DNA from: Ignavibacteria bacterium
Lineage (GTDB): Bacteria; Bacteroidota; Ignavibacteria; Tepidaquicellales; OLB5
NCBI GenBank assembly: GCA_014879675.1
Contig: JACSRQ010000156.1
Span: forward strand, 1-54,239
Direction of reading: 5' to 3'
DNA length: 54,239 bases
The translations under genes and the position numbers were made by a program. The notes below the pieces were generated by a model that had not been told where the DNA came from, made no database searches, and saw only the letters and a list, made by a program, of their open reading frames with translations. Below are positions 7,517-16,379 of the stretch, piece by piece (position 1 is the stretch's first letter; each line of letters begins with the position of its first letter).

Positions 7517-9994
7517 CTAATCAATAGCTTTCGGGTTCACTTTCCAGATATCCCGTGCATATTCTCTAATAGACCGGTCGCTTGAGAATTTTTCCATCCT
7601 TGCAGAGTTAATAATTGACATCCTTGTCCAAAGATCAGTGTTCATGTAAGCAAGCTCAACTCTTTTTTGAGCAGTGCAATAGGCTTCAAAATCTGCCATT
7701 ACAAAGTAATAGTCCTTGTACAATAACTCATTTACGATGGTATCAAAGATACCGGGTTCGTCCTTATTAAAGTGATTTGACTTAAGCATGTCAATTATTT
7801 GTTTCAGCTTTGGGTTTGATTCATAATATGAAATTGGAGTATAGCTTTGTTTCCGCATGTTCTGTATCTCATCTGCGGTAAGCCCGAATATAAATATATT
7901 ATCATCACCCACTTCGCTTTTGATTTCAACATTTGCTCCATCAAGTGTACCTATTGTAAGCGCACCGTTAAGAGCGAACTTCATATTGCCGGTACCGGAT
8001 GCTTCAAAGCCCGCAGTTGAAATCTGCTCAGATAGATCGCTTGCAGGGATAATACGTTCTGCAAGTGTAACGCCGTAATTTTTTATGAAAAGGATCTTTA
8101 GCTTGTCGCCTACTTCAGGGTCATTATTCACTTGCCCGGCTACTGAATTGATCAGTTTAATAATGGTTTTTGCCATCTGGTATGAAGGAGCGGCCTTACC
8201 GCCGAATATCACTGTGCGTGGTATAAACATCTCACCCGGCGCAGATTTGATCCGGTTGTATAATGATATTACATGCAGGATATTCAGAAGCTGCCTTTTG
8301 TATTCATGGAAACGCTTCACCTGGCTATCGAATATAGAATCAGGATTGATCTTCACACTATGGCTGTTCGCGATGAAATCTATCAGCCTCAGCTTATTTT
8401 TCAGCTTTATCTCGCGCCACTTGTTCTTGAACTTCTCATCTTCGGTGTACTTTTCTATCTTTCTTAACTCAGCCAGATCTGTGATCCATTTACTGCCGAT
8501 CTTAGATGTTATCAGCTCCGAGAGCTCAGGGTTAGCCTGCAAAAGGAACCGCCTGATAGAAATGCCATTTGTTTTGTTATTGAATTTATCCGGGTAATAA
8601 GCATTCAGGTCAGGAAAGATGTATTTCTTCAGAATATCTGTATGAAGCTGCGCTACACCGTTTGTTGAGTGGCTACCGATTATTGCCAAATTTGCCATCT
8701 TAACATTGTTTCCGTTTGGATTTTCATGTATCAATGACATTTTGGATAAAACACTTTCATCCTGTGAATATGAGATTCGGGCTGATTCCGTAAACCTTCG
8801 GTTTATCTCGCGGATGATCTGCATATGGCGGGGTAGCAGGGAACTCAAAAGATTTTCCGACCATTCTTCCAATGCTTCAGGTACGATTGTATGATTTGTG
8901 TATGCGAAGACTTTTTGAGTAATTTCCCATGCTGCATCCCACTCCAATCCTTCATCATCCATCAGTATCCGCATAAGGTCAGGGATAGCGATTGCGGGAT
9001 GAGTATCATTGAGCTGAATAGCAGCTTTATCCGGCAGCAGGCTGAAATCGGTATTCTGCATCTTGAAATTATAAATGATATCCTGCAGCGTTGCCGATAC
9101 AAAAAAGTACTGCTGCCTCAGGCGGAGAATTTTTCCCTGGGGGATCGAATCATTTGGATACAGGACCTTTGATATCGTTTCGGAAAGATTTTTGTTCTCA
9201 ACCGCAGATAGATAATTTCCCTGGTTGAAATTGTTCAAATTAAACTCATCGGTTGATTTTGCCTGCCATAGCCTTAGTGTATTAACGGTTTTATTCTGGT
9301 AGCCAGGAACAGGAACATCGTTCGCAATAGCCAGCACATCATCTGTATTTACCCATTGGTAGCGGGTCCTGCCTGTTTCATCAAAATAGTTCGTTACTTG
9401 ACCGTTGAACTTCACTTTGTAAGTAAATTCCGGCCTCACGATCTTCCAGGGATTTCCATACCTGAGCCAATGATCGGGTTTTTCTATCTGGTAACCATTT
9501 TCAATACCCTGCTCAAATATGCCGAATTCGTAAAGTATGCCATATCCGTAAGCGGGCAGTTCAAGCGTGGCAAGAGACTCCATGTAACATGCCGCCAGTC
9601 TGCCTAATCCGCCATTGCCAAGCCCCATATCAGGCTCTTCGCGCATGATGCGATCGAGGTCATAATCAAAGCCGGCAAGCATTTTTTTGCATTCCTCATA
9701 TAATCCAAGATTAATGAGCGAGTTTCCCAATAGGCTTCCCATCAGGAACTCAAGCGATAGGTAGTGTACTTTTTTAACATTGCTTTCATTATACTCACGC
9801 TGGGTTTTAAGCCAGTTGCGCGTAAGCCTATCCCTGACAGCAAGTGAAATTGCTTCGAGGATATCGTGATCGGTAACAGTGGTGCGGTCCTTAACGAGGT
9901 CAAACTCCAGCCTTTCCGCAAATTGTGTAACAAGAGAGCTTGGTTTTACTTTAGCGCCATCGGTAAAAAATAGTGATTTAATGTTCTTTGACAT
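7517..9994 (-). CDS. glgP: glycogen/starch phosphorylase
   Basis: Releases glucose 1-phosphate from alpha-1,4-glucan by phosphorolysis. The 825 residues match GT35 phosphorylases. The N-terminal part has YLSLEFLMGSLLGN and NGGLGRLAACYMESLATL; the C-terminal PLP-binding motif EASGTGNMKFALNG has the Schiff-base Lys at about 672. It is the last gene of a minus-strand run rfbA-rfbC-glgP with gaps of 10 and 30 bases, so glucose 1-phosphate production is co-transcribed with the thymidylyltransferase that consumes it. No obvious terminator separates it from the convergent ferredoxin gene. Confidence 0.97.
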   Translation of the reverse strand: MSKNIKSLFFTDGAKVKPSSLVTQFAERLEFDLVKDRTTVTDHDILEAISLAVRDRLTRNWLKTQREYNESNVKKVHYLSLEFLMGSLLGNSLINLGLYEECKKMLAGFDYDLDRIMREEPDMGLGNGGLGRLAACYMESLATLELPAYGYGILYEFGIFEQGIENGYQIEKPDHWLRYGNPWKIVRPEFTYKVKFNGQVTNYFDETGRTRYQWVNTDDVLAIANDVPVPGYQNKTVNTLRLWQAKSTDEFNLNNFNQGNYLSAVENKNLSETISKVLYPNDSIPQGKILRLRQQYFFVSATLQDIIYNFKMQNTDFSLLPDKAAIQLNDTHPAIAIPDLMRILMDDEGLEWDAAWEITQKVFAYTNHTIVPEALEEWSENLLSSLLPRHMQIIREINRRFTESARISYSQDESVLSKMSLIHENPNGNNVKMANLAIIGSHSTNGVAQLHTDILKKYIFPDLNAYYPDKFNNKTNGISIRRFLLQANPELSELITSKIGSKWITDLAELRKIEKYTEDEKFKNKWREIKLKNKLRLIDFIANSHSVKINPDSIFDSQVKRFHEYKRQLLNILHVISLYNRIKSAPGEMFIPRTVIFGGKAAPSYQMAKTIIKLINSVAGQVNNDPEVGDKLKILFIKNYGVTLAERIIPASDLSEQISTAGFEASGTGNMKFALNGALTIGTLDGANVEIKSEVGDDNIFIFGLTADEIQNMRKQSYTPISYYESNPKLKQIIDMLKSNHFNKDEPGIFDTIVNELLYKDYYFVMADFEAYCTAQKRVELAYMNTDLWTRMSIINSARMEKFSSDRSIREYARDIWKVNPKAID

Positions 9995-10024
9995 TCAGAT
10001 TTTTCCGGAGATGTAATTTGAGAG

Positions 10025-10582
10025 TTATTTGCCGCTGTAGGTGAAATCCTGTCCAATATCCCTGAAGGCGGGAGCTTCAAGATCTTTAGCCGATACAAGG
10101 GGATCGGTAATGTTCCAGTCGATGCTCAGGTTCTTATCAGAAAAAAGGATCGCCCGTTCATCTTTCTTGCTGTAGTAATTGGTGCACTTGTAGTGAAAGA
10201 TCGCTTCTTCGGATAACACAGAAAATCCATGCGCAAAACCCGGCGGTATCCACAGAACTTCGTGATTGGTTTCAGAAAGCTCGGCAGCAATATATTTGCC
10301 GAAGGTTGATGAGCCGAAGCGGATATCCACCGCAACATCAAGCACCCTGCCATACACAACCTGGCACAGCTTTCCCTGGGCAAAATCGCCAACCTGGTAA
10401 TGCAGACCCCTTATGGTGTTCTGTTTTGACTTCGAAATATTATCCTGTACAAAATCATATTTAATACCGCGTTCTTCAAATATCTTTTTTTTGAATGACT
10501 CGAGGAAGTAACCTCTTTCATCCGAAAAAACGCTTGGAGTTATGATGAGTACATCTTTTAACTTGGTTTCGTGTATTTCCAT
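10025..10582 (-). CDS. rfbC: dTDP-4-dehydrorhamnose 3,5-epimerase
   Basis: RmlC-family cupin of 185 residues that epimerises C3 and C5 of dTDP-4-keto-6-deoxyglucose on the way to dTDP-L-rhamnose for surface polysaccharides. The catalytic His61 lies in NTIRGLHYQ. The cupin motif WIPPGFAHGF is at 111-120 and is followed by the usual YKCTNYYSKKDER region. It follows rfbA by 10 bases. RfbB and RfbD are not in the window, so the pathway is split or completed elsewhere. Confidence 0.95.
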   Translation of the reverse strand: MEIHETKLKDVLIITPSVFSDERGYFLESFKKKIFEERGIKYDFVQDNISKSKQNTIRGLHYQVGDFAQGKLCQVVYGRVLDVAVDIRFGSSTFGKYIAAELSETNHEVLWIPPGFAHGFSVLSEEAIFHYKCTNYYSKKDERAILFSDKNLSIDWNITDPLVSAKDLEAPAFRDIGQDFTYSGK

Positions 10583-10592
10583 AAATTACTTT

Positions 10593-11462
10593 TTACCTGC
10601 TCTTATCGTGAAGAATTTTCTGCAGGTATTCCCTGTATGCGCATTTGGGCATATTGCTTATTACTTTTTCAAATCCCGCCATATCAATGAAATTCATGTG
10701 AAGCGATATTTCTTCTAAGCAGGCAACTTTTAAGCCCTGCCTGTCTTCAATTGCGCCGAAGAAATTTGATGCCTGCAGCAGCGATTCCGGCGTGCCTGTA
10801 TCAAGCCACGCAACTCCACGGCTGATCTTCTCAACATTCAGCGCGCCCTGGTTAAGATAGACCATATTCACATCGGTTATTTCAAGCTCGCCGCGCGGGG
10901 AAGGCTTAAGGTTCTTTGATATCTCAACTACTTTATTATCGTAAACGTAAAGCCCGGGGACCGCGAAATCAGATTTGGGTTCTTTTGGTTTTTCTTCAAT
11001 TGAAATGGCCTTGCCTGTTTCATCGAATTCAACAATACCGTATCTTTCCGGATCAGTTACCCTGTAGCCAAAAACAGTTGCTCCATCTTTTCTTTCCAGC
11101 GCACGGTGAAAAAAATCCAGCTTGCCGTAAAAAATGTTATCACCCAATACAAGTGTAACACCATCATTACCGATAAATTTATCACCGAGTATAAATGATT
11201 CAGCAATTCCATTCGGGGCAGATTGTAATGCATATTCAACATTCAGCCCGAGATGCGAACCATCGCCGAAAAGCTTTTTATAGAATGGTATAGTTTCCTC
11301 GTTGGAGATGATCAAAATATCTTTGATACCGCCCAGCATAAGTATAGAGAGCGGGTAGTATATCAGAGGCTTATCATAGATCAAAGTAAGCTGCTTGCTG
11401 TAGAGCTGAGAAATTGGATACATCCTTGAACCGGCGCCGCCGGCGAGTACAATACCTTTCAT
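10593..11462 (-). CDS. rfbA: glucose-1-phosphate thymidylyltransferase
   Basis: Makes dTDP-glucose from dTTP and glucose 1-phosphate. The 289 residues match RmlA. The nucleotide-binding loop reads LAGGAGSRMYP, where most family members have GGSGTRLYP; Arg is kept. SKQLTLIYDKPLIYYPLS, LGDNIFYG and WLDTGTPESLLQAS are all present. It is the first gene of the rfbA-rfbC-glgP unit and has an FCB promoter at 11501-11531, 39 bases before its ATG. Confidence 0.96.
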   Translation of the reverse strand: MKGIVLAGGAGSRMYPISQLYSKQLTLIYDKPLIYYPLSILMLGGIKDILIISNEETIPFYKKLFGDGSHLGLNVEYALQSAPNGIAESFILGDKFIGNDGVTLVLGDNIFYGKLDFFHRALERKDGATVFGYRVTDPERYGIVEFDETGKAISIEEKPKEPKSDFAVPGLYVYDNKVVEISKNLKPSPRGELEITDVNMVYLNQGALNVEKISRGVAWLDTGTPESLLQASNFFGAIEDRQGLKVACLEEISLHMNFIDMAGFEKVISNMPKCAYREYLQKILHDKSR

Positions 11463-11500
11463 AAAACACTTAATCCTTTGTAATTTATTAATGTAGAAAA

Positions 11501-11531
11501 CAAAGATAAATCGCCATTTCTATTATTACAA
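11501..11531 (-). promoter_or_regulatory. FCB-type promoter of rfbA-rfbC-glgP
   Basis: On the minus strand: TTG (11531-11529), 20-base spacer, TATCTTTG (11508-11501). This fits the -33/-7 consensus and places the start of transcription about 35 bases before rfbA. Confidence 0.65.
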
Positions 11532-11580
11532 TGAAATTAATTAAATATTGAAAGTAGTATTTTTTTGCTATTTTCGTAAT

Positions 11581-12342
11581 ATGAAAACAGTGAAAGTTGA
11601 ATTTTTGAATCATGATGGCTTGAAGCTATCAGGCTCAATCGATATGCCCGTACATCCCCATGAAGACGGCCCATTTGCCACTTTTGCACATTGTTTCACC
11701 TGTTCTAAAGAGCTTAAAGCTATACAAAATATAAGTTTACCGTTAACAAGGCGGGGGATTTCGGTACTTAGGTTCGATATGTCAGGAATCGGCGAGAGTG
11801 AAGGCAGCTTTCCGGAAACAAATTTTACCACACAGATTAGCGATTTCTTATCGGCTGCAGAGTTCTTAGAGAAGGAATACAAATCTCCTGCTTTGCTGAT
11901 GGGGCATTCATTGGGAGGATGTGTTGCGCTTTATGCCGCATCAAAGCTGCCGGGGACTAAGGCAATAGTTACAATTGCGTCACCGGAAGAGCCTGCAAAT
12001 CTTGCTGTAAAGCTGAAGCGTACAAAGCAACGTGCCATTAAGTATGGAGTAGCAGAAGCAGAGATTGGCGGTGTAAAGTTTAACTTTAAGCCGCAATTCT
12101 TTAGTGATATAGAAACATACAACTTAAAGGCTGCTCAGAAGTCAATTCACATTCCTTATTTAGCCATGCACTCAGTGGCTGACACATATTCGGATTTCGA
12201 AAATGCCGAAATCCTTTTTGAACATGCTAATCAGCCCAAAAGTCTCATTTCTTTGGATGATATTGATCACTTGATGCTGGATAAAGAAGATGCGGCTTAT
12301 GTGGGTGAGCTTATTGCTGTTTGGAGCAAAAAGTACATATAA
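11581..12342 (+). CDS. alpha/beta hydrolase, OsmC-associated subfamily without the OsmC domain
   Basis: Serine hydrolase of 253 residues. The nucleophile is Ser110 in GHSLGG; the oxyanion/lid motif AHCFTCSKE is near 36-44; the likely acid and His are in the DTYSDFENAE and DDIDHLM regions near the C-terminus. The AHCFTC motif is characteristic of hydrolases fused to, or paired with, OsmC peroxiredoxin-like domains, yet this protein ends after the hydrolase domain. I chose the ATG at 11581; an upstream TTG at 11548 adds eleven atypical residues (KVVFFCYFRN). A TATTTTCG element ends just upstream of the ATG, so the message may be almost leaderless. The substrate is unknown. Confidence 0.85.
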   Translation: MKTVKVEFLNHDGLKLSGSIDMPVHPHEDGPFATFAHCFTCSKELKAIQNISLPLTRRGISVLRFDMSGIGESEGSFPETNFTTQISDFLSAAEFLEKEYKSPALLMGHSLGGCVALYAASKLPGTKAIVTIASPEEPANLAVKLKRTKQRAIKYGVAEAEIGGVKFNFKPQFFSDIETYNLKAAQKSIHIPYLAMHSVADTYSDFENAEILFEHANQPKSLISLDDIDHLMLDKEDAAYVGELIAVWSKKYI

Positions 12343-12518
12343 AAAACCCGTCAATCAGAAGAATTGACGGGTTTAGCATGAAAAAAATCGGCTGACTGCA
12401 GGTTTCTAAAGGAGAAAACAATACAGGAGGAAATCTGCAAAAAGCAGAGATTTCACAGTGCTGAACACCAGGAGGCAGTTTAGGTGCTCAGCTATTTTGT
12501 TTCTTCCTGCAGCCTGCC
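12341..12518 (-). ncRNA. candidate trans-acting structured small RNA
   Basis: Read on the minus strand, a long-range stem closes the RNA: GGCAGGCTGCAGG (12518-12506) pairs with CCTGCAGTCAGCC (12402-12390), 11 of 13 pairs. It encloses two hairpins: GCTGAGCACC/GGTGTTCAGC (12492-12483/12469-12460) with a CTGCCTCCT loop, and GAAATC(TC)TGC/GCAGATTTC (12454-12444/12438-12430) with a T5 loop. CU-rich segments CCTCCT (twice) and TCTCCTTT are exposed. A T7 run follows the closing stem, and a second hairpin (12374-12344) ends in a T6 run. A near-consensus -7 element (GATATTTG, 12525-12518) overlaps the 5' end. The unpaired segment 12422-12406 is a perfect 17-nt complement of the SD/start region of the gene at 18562. 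No protein frame explains the region. Strand is inferred from the T-runs. Confidence 0.5.
12344..12374. terminator. terminator hairpin between hydrolase and sRNA
   Basis: Perfect 12-bp stem AAACCCGTCAAT (12344-12355) / ATTGACGGGTTT (12363-12374). The plus strand has only three T, but the minus strand has six, so it works best for a minus-strand transcript (the candidate sRNA) while also placed to end the hydrolase message. Confidence 0.75.
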
Positions 12519-12630
12519 AAATATCATAACACAACCTGACTTAAAAAAATTGCACTCACGTTATATTTTTTTCCCGCTTATCTCTTTTGTTTTGAATATC
12601 TAATCAAAATTCGGTATATTTATCAAAATT

Positions 12631-13716
12631 ATGCAGGAAAATGAGTTTTTTGTAGATAAGGATAAGTTTTCGGAAGCCGAAAAACAGCGCGCTTCCCATA
12701 GCTTATGGTATTATTCCTGGATAAGATTTAAAAGAAACAAGCTTGCAATGGCAGGATTGGTTACTATCACCCTTTTGATAATAATTGCTATTACTGCACC
12801 AATATTGGCGCCCTACGAACCAAATGATCAAACACTTGAATATGCGACCAAGCCGTCCGGATTCAAAGGTAATGTGCTTGTAAAAAAGGCGCTTGAAGGT
12901 ACTGATTTTATTCCAATTAAGGGCATCACAAATGTACGTTCCGATTCAGTTTTTTACAACGATTACAGCGGGAGTCCAAAGGTAATTTCAAAAGCCGATC
13001 TGGTTGAAGGCGGCGAATCCGATTGGCATAAGGAGCCGGAATACCTGCTTGGCACTGATAGGTATGGCAGGGATATTTTGAGCAGGCTCATTTACGGCAG
13101 CAGAATAAGCTTATCAGTGGGTGTGATATCAGAGAGCATTGCTATATTTATTGGTGTAATTCTCGGCGCGCTTGCAGGATATTTCCGCGGCAAAACCGAT
13201 GCGGTTATAATGTGGTTTATCAACGTTGTTTGGTCTTTTCCCTCTATACTATTCATCATTGCGCTTTCCGTTGTGCTGGGCAAAGGATTCTGGCAGTCGT
13301 TTGTGGCGATTGGCCTGACCGGCTGGGTTGAAATTGCGCGAATTGTGAGGGGGCAGTTCTTCTCGCTGCGCGAAACAGAGTATGTTGAAGCAACCAGGGC
13401 GCTTGGTTACAGGCCAACCAGAATAATCTTCCGCCACATTTTGCCAAATACCATTGGCCCGATCATAGTTACAGGTACTGCAGGACTCGCAACATCGATA
13501 ATTTTTGAAGCAAGCTTAAGCTTTCTCGGGCTTGGTGTACAGCCTCCAACAGCAAGCTGGGGGCAGATGGTATTTGACGGCTACAAATATATAGTGGCAG
13601 GCACAAATTACGGCTTGGCTTTATATCCCAGTATTGCGATTATGATAACAGTTTTCGCGGTAAATCTGATTGGCGACGGTTTGCGCGATGCATTTGATCC
13701 TAAAATGCGAAGATAA
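12631..13716 (+). CDS. ABC transporter permease, DppC/OppC type
   Basis: Inner-membrane subunit of a peptide/nickel-type ABC importer, 361 residues. The first membrane segment (AGLVTITLLIIIAITAPILAPY, near 41-62) and five more at 165-350 flank the family motif LGTDRYGRDILSRLIYGSR and the EAA loop EATRALGYRPTRIIFRHILPN. About 60 residues between the first segment and LGTDRYGRD (FKGNVLVKKALEGTDFIPIKG onward) are extra relative to 300-residue DppC proteins and would be extracytoplasmic. No binding protein, DppB or ATPase gene is adjacent, so the partners are encoded elsewhere. The substrate is not predictable. Confidence 0.9.
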   Translation: MQENEFFVDKDKFSEAEKQRASHSLWYYSWIRFKRNKLAMAGLVTITLLIIIAITAPILAPYEPNDQTLEYATKPSGFKGNVLVKKALEGTDFIPIKGITNVRSDSVFYNDYSGSPKVISKADLVEGGESDWHKEPEYLLGTDRYGRDILSRLIYGSRISLSVGVISESIAIFIGVILGALAGYFRGKTDAVIMWFINVVWSFPSILFIIALSVVLGKGFWQSFVAIGLTGWVEIARIVRGQFFSLRETEYVEATRALGYRPTRIIFRHILPNTIGPIIVTGTAGLATSIIFEASLSFLGLGVQPPTASWGQMVFDGYKYIVAGTNYGLALYPSIAIMITVFAVNLIGDGLRDAFDPKMRR

Positions 13717-13764
13717 TTCAATTTTTTGAGAACATTTTTCACTTTTAATCCGTTACTTAGTTAA

Positions 13765-14910
13765 ATGAACGACCTGAAACATCTGTATTTCCTTACAAAG
13801 ATCGAAGGATTAGGATCAGTCAGAATAAAGCGGCTGATAGAAAGATTCGGAACAGCCGAAAAAGTCTTTGGAGCCACAGCGCGCGAGATCTCTTCAGTAG
13901 AAAATATCAGCAGTAAAACTGCCGAAATAATTCTATCGGCATTTAAAGAATTCAGCAGCTTCGATGACGAATTCAGCAGGTTTAAAGAAAAGGCTGATAA
14001 GCAGGATATACGTATAGTAACACTCAGCGATGATGATTATCCCGACTTGCTCAAGAAGATTTATGATCCGCCAATTATGCTGTATGTAAGAGGCAAATAC
14101 AGCAGAAACATTCTGAATAACTCAATTGGCTTAGTAGGCACACGTAAACCTACTGACTATGGCAGGAAAATGGCAGAGCAGTTTGCCTCAGAACTCTCAT
14201 CGGCAGGCATCGCAATAGTGAGCGGATTCGCCAGGGGAATAGATACAATGGCGCATAGAGCTGTATTGAATAATCCCTCAGCCAAAGCAATTACAGCCGG
14301 GGTTTTTGGATGCGGCGTTGATGTTGTTTATCCCCCCGAAAACAAAGCCTTGTATGCTGAGATGCTTGAAAAGGGATTGCTGATCTCGGAATATGAAATT
14401 TCTGCGCCGCCTGACGCGGTGAACTTTCCGAAAAGGAACAGAATAGTAAGCGGATTAACACTTGGTACAATTGTAATTGAAAGCGATATAGATGGCGGTG
14501 CGCTCATAACAGCGCGAACTGCTTTAGATCAATCGCGGGAAGTTTTTGCGGTACCCGGGTACATAACCTCCAGGTACAGCAGCGGCACCAACGCGCTGAT
14601 CAAGAATTCGCAGGCAAAGCTGGTAGAAAACATTGATGATATACTTGTGGAAATTACCAGCGGCATTGAAAGTATTGAGCTTGACCTGTTCCATGGCGCA
14701 GCCGCTTCTAAAAAGCCGGCTCCCGTTTTGCAGGGAAATGAAAAAATGATATATGAGCTGCTGGCTGAGCAAAGTGAACCTATGCATATTGATGGTATAT
14801 CAGAGAAAACGGGACTGAATATTTCAGATTCACTTGTTACACTGTTAAACCTTGAGTTCAAAGGATGTGTTAACCAAATTGCCGGCAAGAGATTCAAAGT
14901 GAGCAGCTAA
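13765..14910 (+). CDS. dprA: DNA processing protein DprA
   Basis: Binds incoming single-stranded DNA and loads RecA during natural transformation. 381 residues in three parts: an N-terminal helix-hairpin-helix-like domain (residues 1-65, IEGLGSVRIKRLIERFG), the Rossmann-like DprA core (GLVGTRKPTDYGRKMA at 122-137, IVSGFARGIDTMAHRAVL at 151-168, FPKRNRIVSGL, GALITARTALDQSREVFAVPG) and a C-terminal winged helix (residues 310-380). All core motifs are intact. Gaps to the flanking permease and rpoN are 48 and 27 bases, so it may be co-transcribed with rpoN. Confidence 0.96.
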   Translation: MNDLKHLYFLTKIEGLGSVRIKRLIERFGTAEKVFGATAREISSVENISSKTAEIILSAFKEFSSFDDEFSRFKEKADKQDIRIVTLSDDDYPDLLKKIYDPPIMLYVRGKYSRNILNNSIGLVGTRKPTDYGRKMAEQFASELSSAGIAIVSGFARGIDTMAHRAVLNNPSAKAITAGVFGCGVDVVYPPENKALYAEMLEKGLLISEYEISAPPDAVNFPKRNRIVSGLTLGTIVIESDIDGGALITARTALDQSREVFAVPGYITSRYSSGTNALIKNSQAKLVENIDDILVEITSGIESIELDLFHGAAASKKPAPVLQGNEKMIYELLAEQSEPMHIDGISEKTGLNISDSLVTLLNLEFKGCVNQIAGKRFKVSS

Positions 14911-14937
14911 CTAAAATCTACAGGAAAAAATTATAAT

Positions 14938-16320
14938 TTGTTAAGGAACACACAGGGACAAATACTTCAGCAGAAACTTTCACCGCAGGCAATACAGGCG
15001 CAATTGCTGCTTGCCATACCTACAATGGCGCTTGAGCAGGAAATAAAAAAACAGCTTGAAGAGAATCCTGTGCTCGAAGATAGTGTTGAAGAAACACAAA
15101 GCAATGAAGAATTGGCTGAAGATGATTATGCGCAGGATAGCTGGAATGATTACCCAACACAACGCCGGAACAGCGACATCAGTGATGAAGACAGGACCGA
15201 GTACCTTATAAATAAGCAGGCTAAATCCAGGGAAACACCGATCGAGCAGGTTCACAGGATGGGGCTTGAACCAAACGAGCTGATAATTGCTGAAGAGATA
15301 ATTGGCAGTATCGAAGATGACGGCTATTTGCGGATACCGCTCGACGAGATCGCCGAAGATATATCTGAAAAATTCGGTTTCTCGCCCTCGCATGAAGAAA
15401 TGGAAAGTGTTTTGACAACTGTGCAGAGGCTTGACCCGGTAGGTATTGCAGCACGGAATCTGGAGGAGTGTTTATCAATTCAGTTGAAAGAGCCCGGCAG
15501 CGGATTGGAAGAGACGGATCGTGACCTGTGCCTGAAAATGATCAACGAGCATTTCGAAGAATTTAAGCTAAAGCATTTTGAAAAGCTGGCAAAGCTGCTT
15601 AATGTACCGTTGGAAAAAGTGAGCGAGCTGTTCGAGATCATACATAAGCTGAATCCCGCACCCGGGAAACAGGATACCGCTGCAGATTATATCTTCCCCG
15701 ATTACCTTGTCAAAGAAATTGAGGGCAAGATCGTCGTAGAACTTAGCGGCGACTCTCGCAGCCCGGTTAGGATCAGTAAGAAGTACATGGAAATGCTGAA
15801 AGATAAAACTACTGAAAAAGATACCAAAGATTTCCTCAGGAATAAATTTGATGCCGCTAAATGGTTCATCAATGCAATTCAATCACGAAGAGATACCATG
15901 CTTAAGGTTATGAATGCAATTGTTGAGAGGCAGATGGAGTTCTTCAAAACTCACGGCGAGGGGCTGAAACCAATGTTCGAAAAAGATATTGCCGAGGCTA
16001 TCAACATGGATATATCAACTGTGAGCAGGGTAGTGAGAGGTAAGTATGTGCAAACGGATTTTGGAATTTACGAGCTGAAGTACTTCTTTTCAACCGGTAT
16101 GAGGTCAGATTCAGGTGAAGATGTATCCAACAAAATTCTTAAAGAGAAGATCAGGGATTTGATCGAAAATGAGGATAAATCAAAGCCTTTGAGCGATGAT
16201 AAGCTTGCAGAATTGATGAATAAAGAGGGTTTTGGGCTGGCACGAAGGACTGTTGCAAAATACAGGGAAGCTATGAAAATTCCCAAAGCTACATTGCGCA
16301 GAAAAATTATACTGAATTAA
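14938..16320 (+). CDS. rpoN: RNA polymerase sigma-54 factor
   Basis: Alternative sigma factor for -24/-12 promoters, activated by AAA+ enhancer-binding proteins. 460 residues: a Gln/Leu-rich region I (QGQILQQKLSPQAIQAQLLL), an acidic region II near 50-90, the core-binding domain, an HTH (DISTVSRVVRGKYVQT) and the RpoN box ARRTVAKYRE at 435-444. The best start is TTG at 14938, since the conserved region I begins directly after it and no ATG lies upstream in frame. No enhancer-binding protein and no convincing -24/-12 promoter is seen in the window. Confidence 0.96.
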   Translation: MLRNTQGQILQQKLSPQAIQAQLLLAIPTMALEQEIKKQLEENPVLEDSVEETQSNEELAEDDYAQDSWNDYPTQRRNSDISDEDRTEYLINKQAKSRETPIEQVHRMGLEPNELIIAEEIIGSIEDDGYLRIPLDEIAEDISEKFGFSPSHEEMESVLTTVQRLDPVGIAARNLEECLSIQLKEPGSGLEETDRDLCLKMINEHFEEFKLKHFEKLAKLLNVPLEKVSELFEIIHKLNPAPGKQDTAADYIFPDYLVKEIEGKIVVELSGDSRSPVRISKKYMEMLKDKTTEKDTKDFLRNKFDAAKWFINAIQSRRDTMLKVMNAIVERQMEFFKTHGEGLKPMFEKDIAEAINMDISTVSRVVRGKYVQTDFGIYELKYFFSTGMRSDSGEDVSNKILKEKIRDLIENEDKSKPLSDDKLAELMNKEGFGLARRTVAKYREAMKIPKATLRRKIILN

Positions 16321-16379
16321 CGGGAATTATTTCGTTATTTACATTATTTTAGAGAATAAACGGAGACTTTTCGAATAAA

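Noticed and set aside
11548-11580. Upstream TTG start for the alpha/beta hydrolase
   Set aside because: The extra residues (KVVFFCYFRN) do not fit the family N-terminus, while the ATG at 11581 gives the usual start.
12406-12482. Short plus-strand peptide starting at ATA after AAAGGAG
   Set aside because: The start codon would be ATA, the frame is only 20 codons, and the bases are explained by RNA pairing on the minus strand.
12390-12518. 6S RNA
   Set aside because: Size and closing stem are similar, but the fold has two side hairpins with CU-rich loops and no single long hairpin with a central open-complex-like bubble.
16238-16260. TGGCAC...TTGC sigma-54 promoter
   Set aside because: It lies inside the RpoN-box coding region and the GG-GC spacing is 14, not 10.
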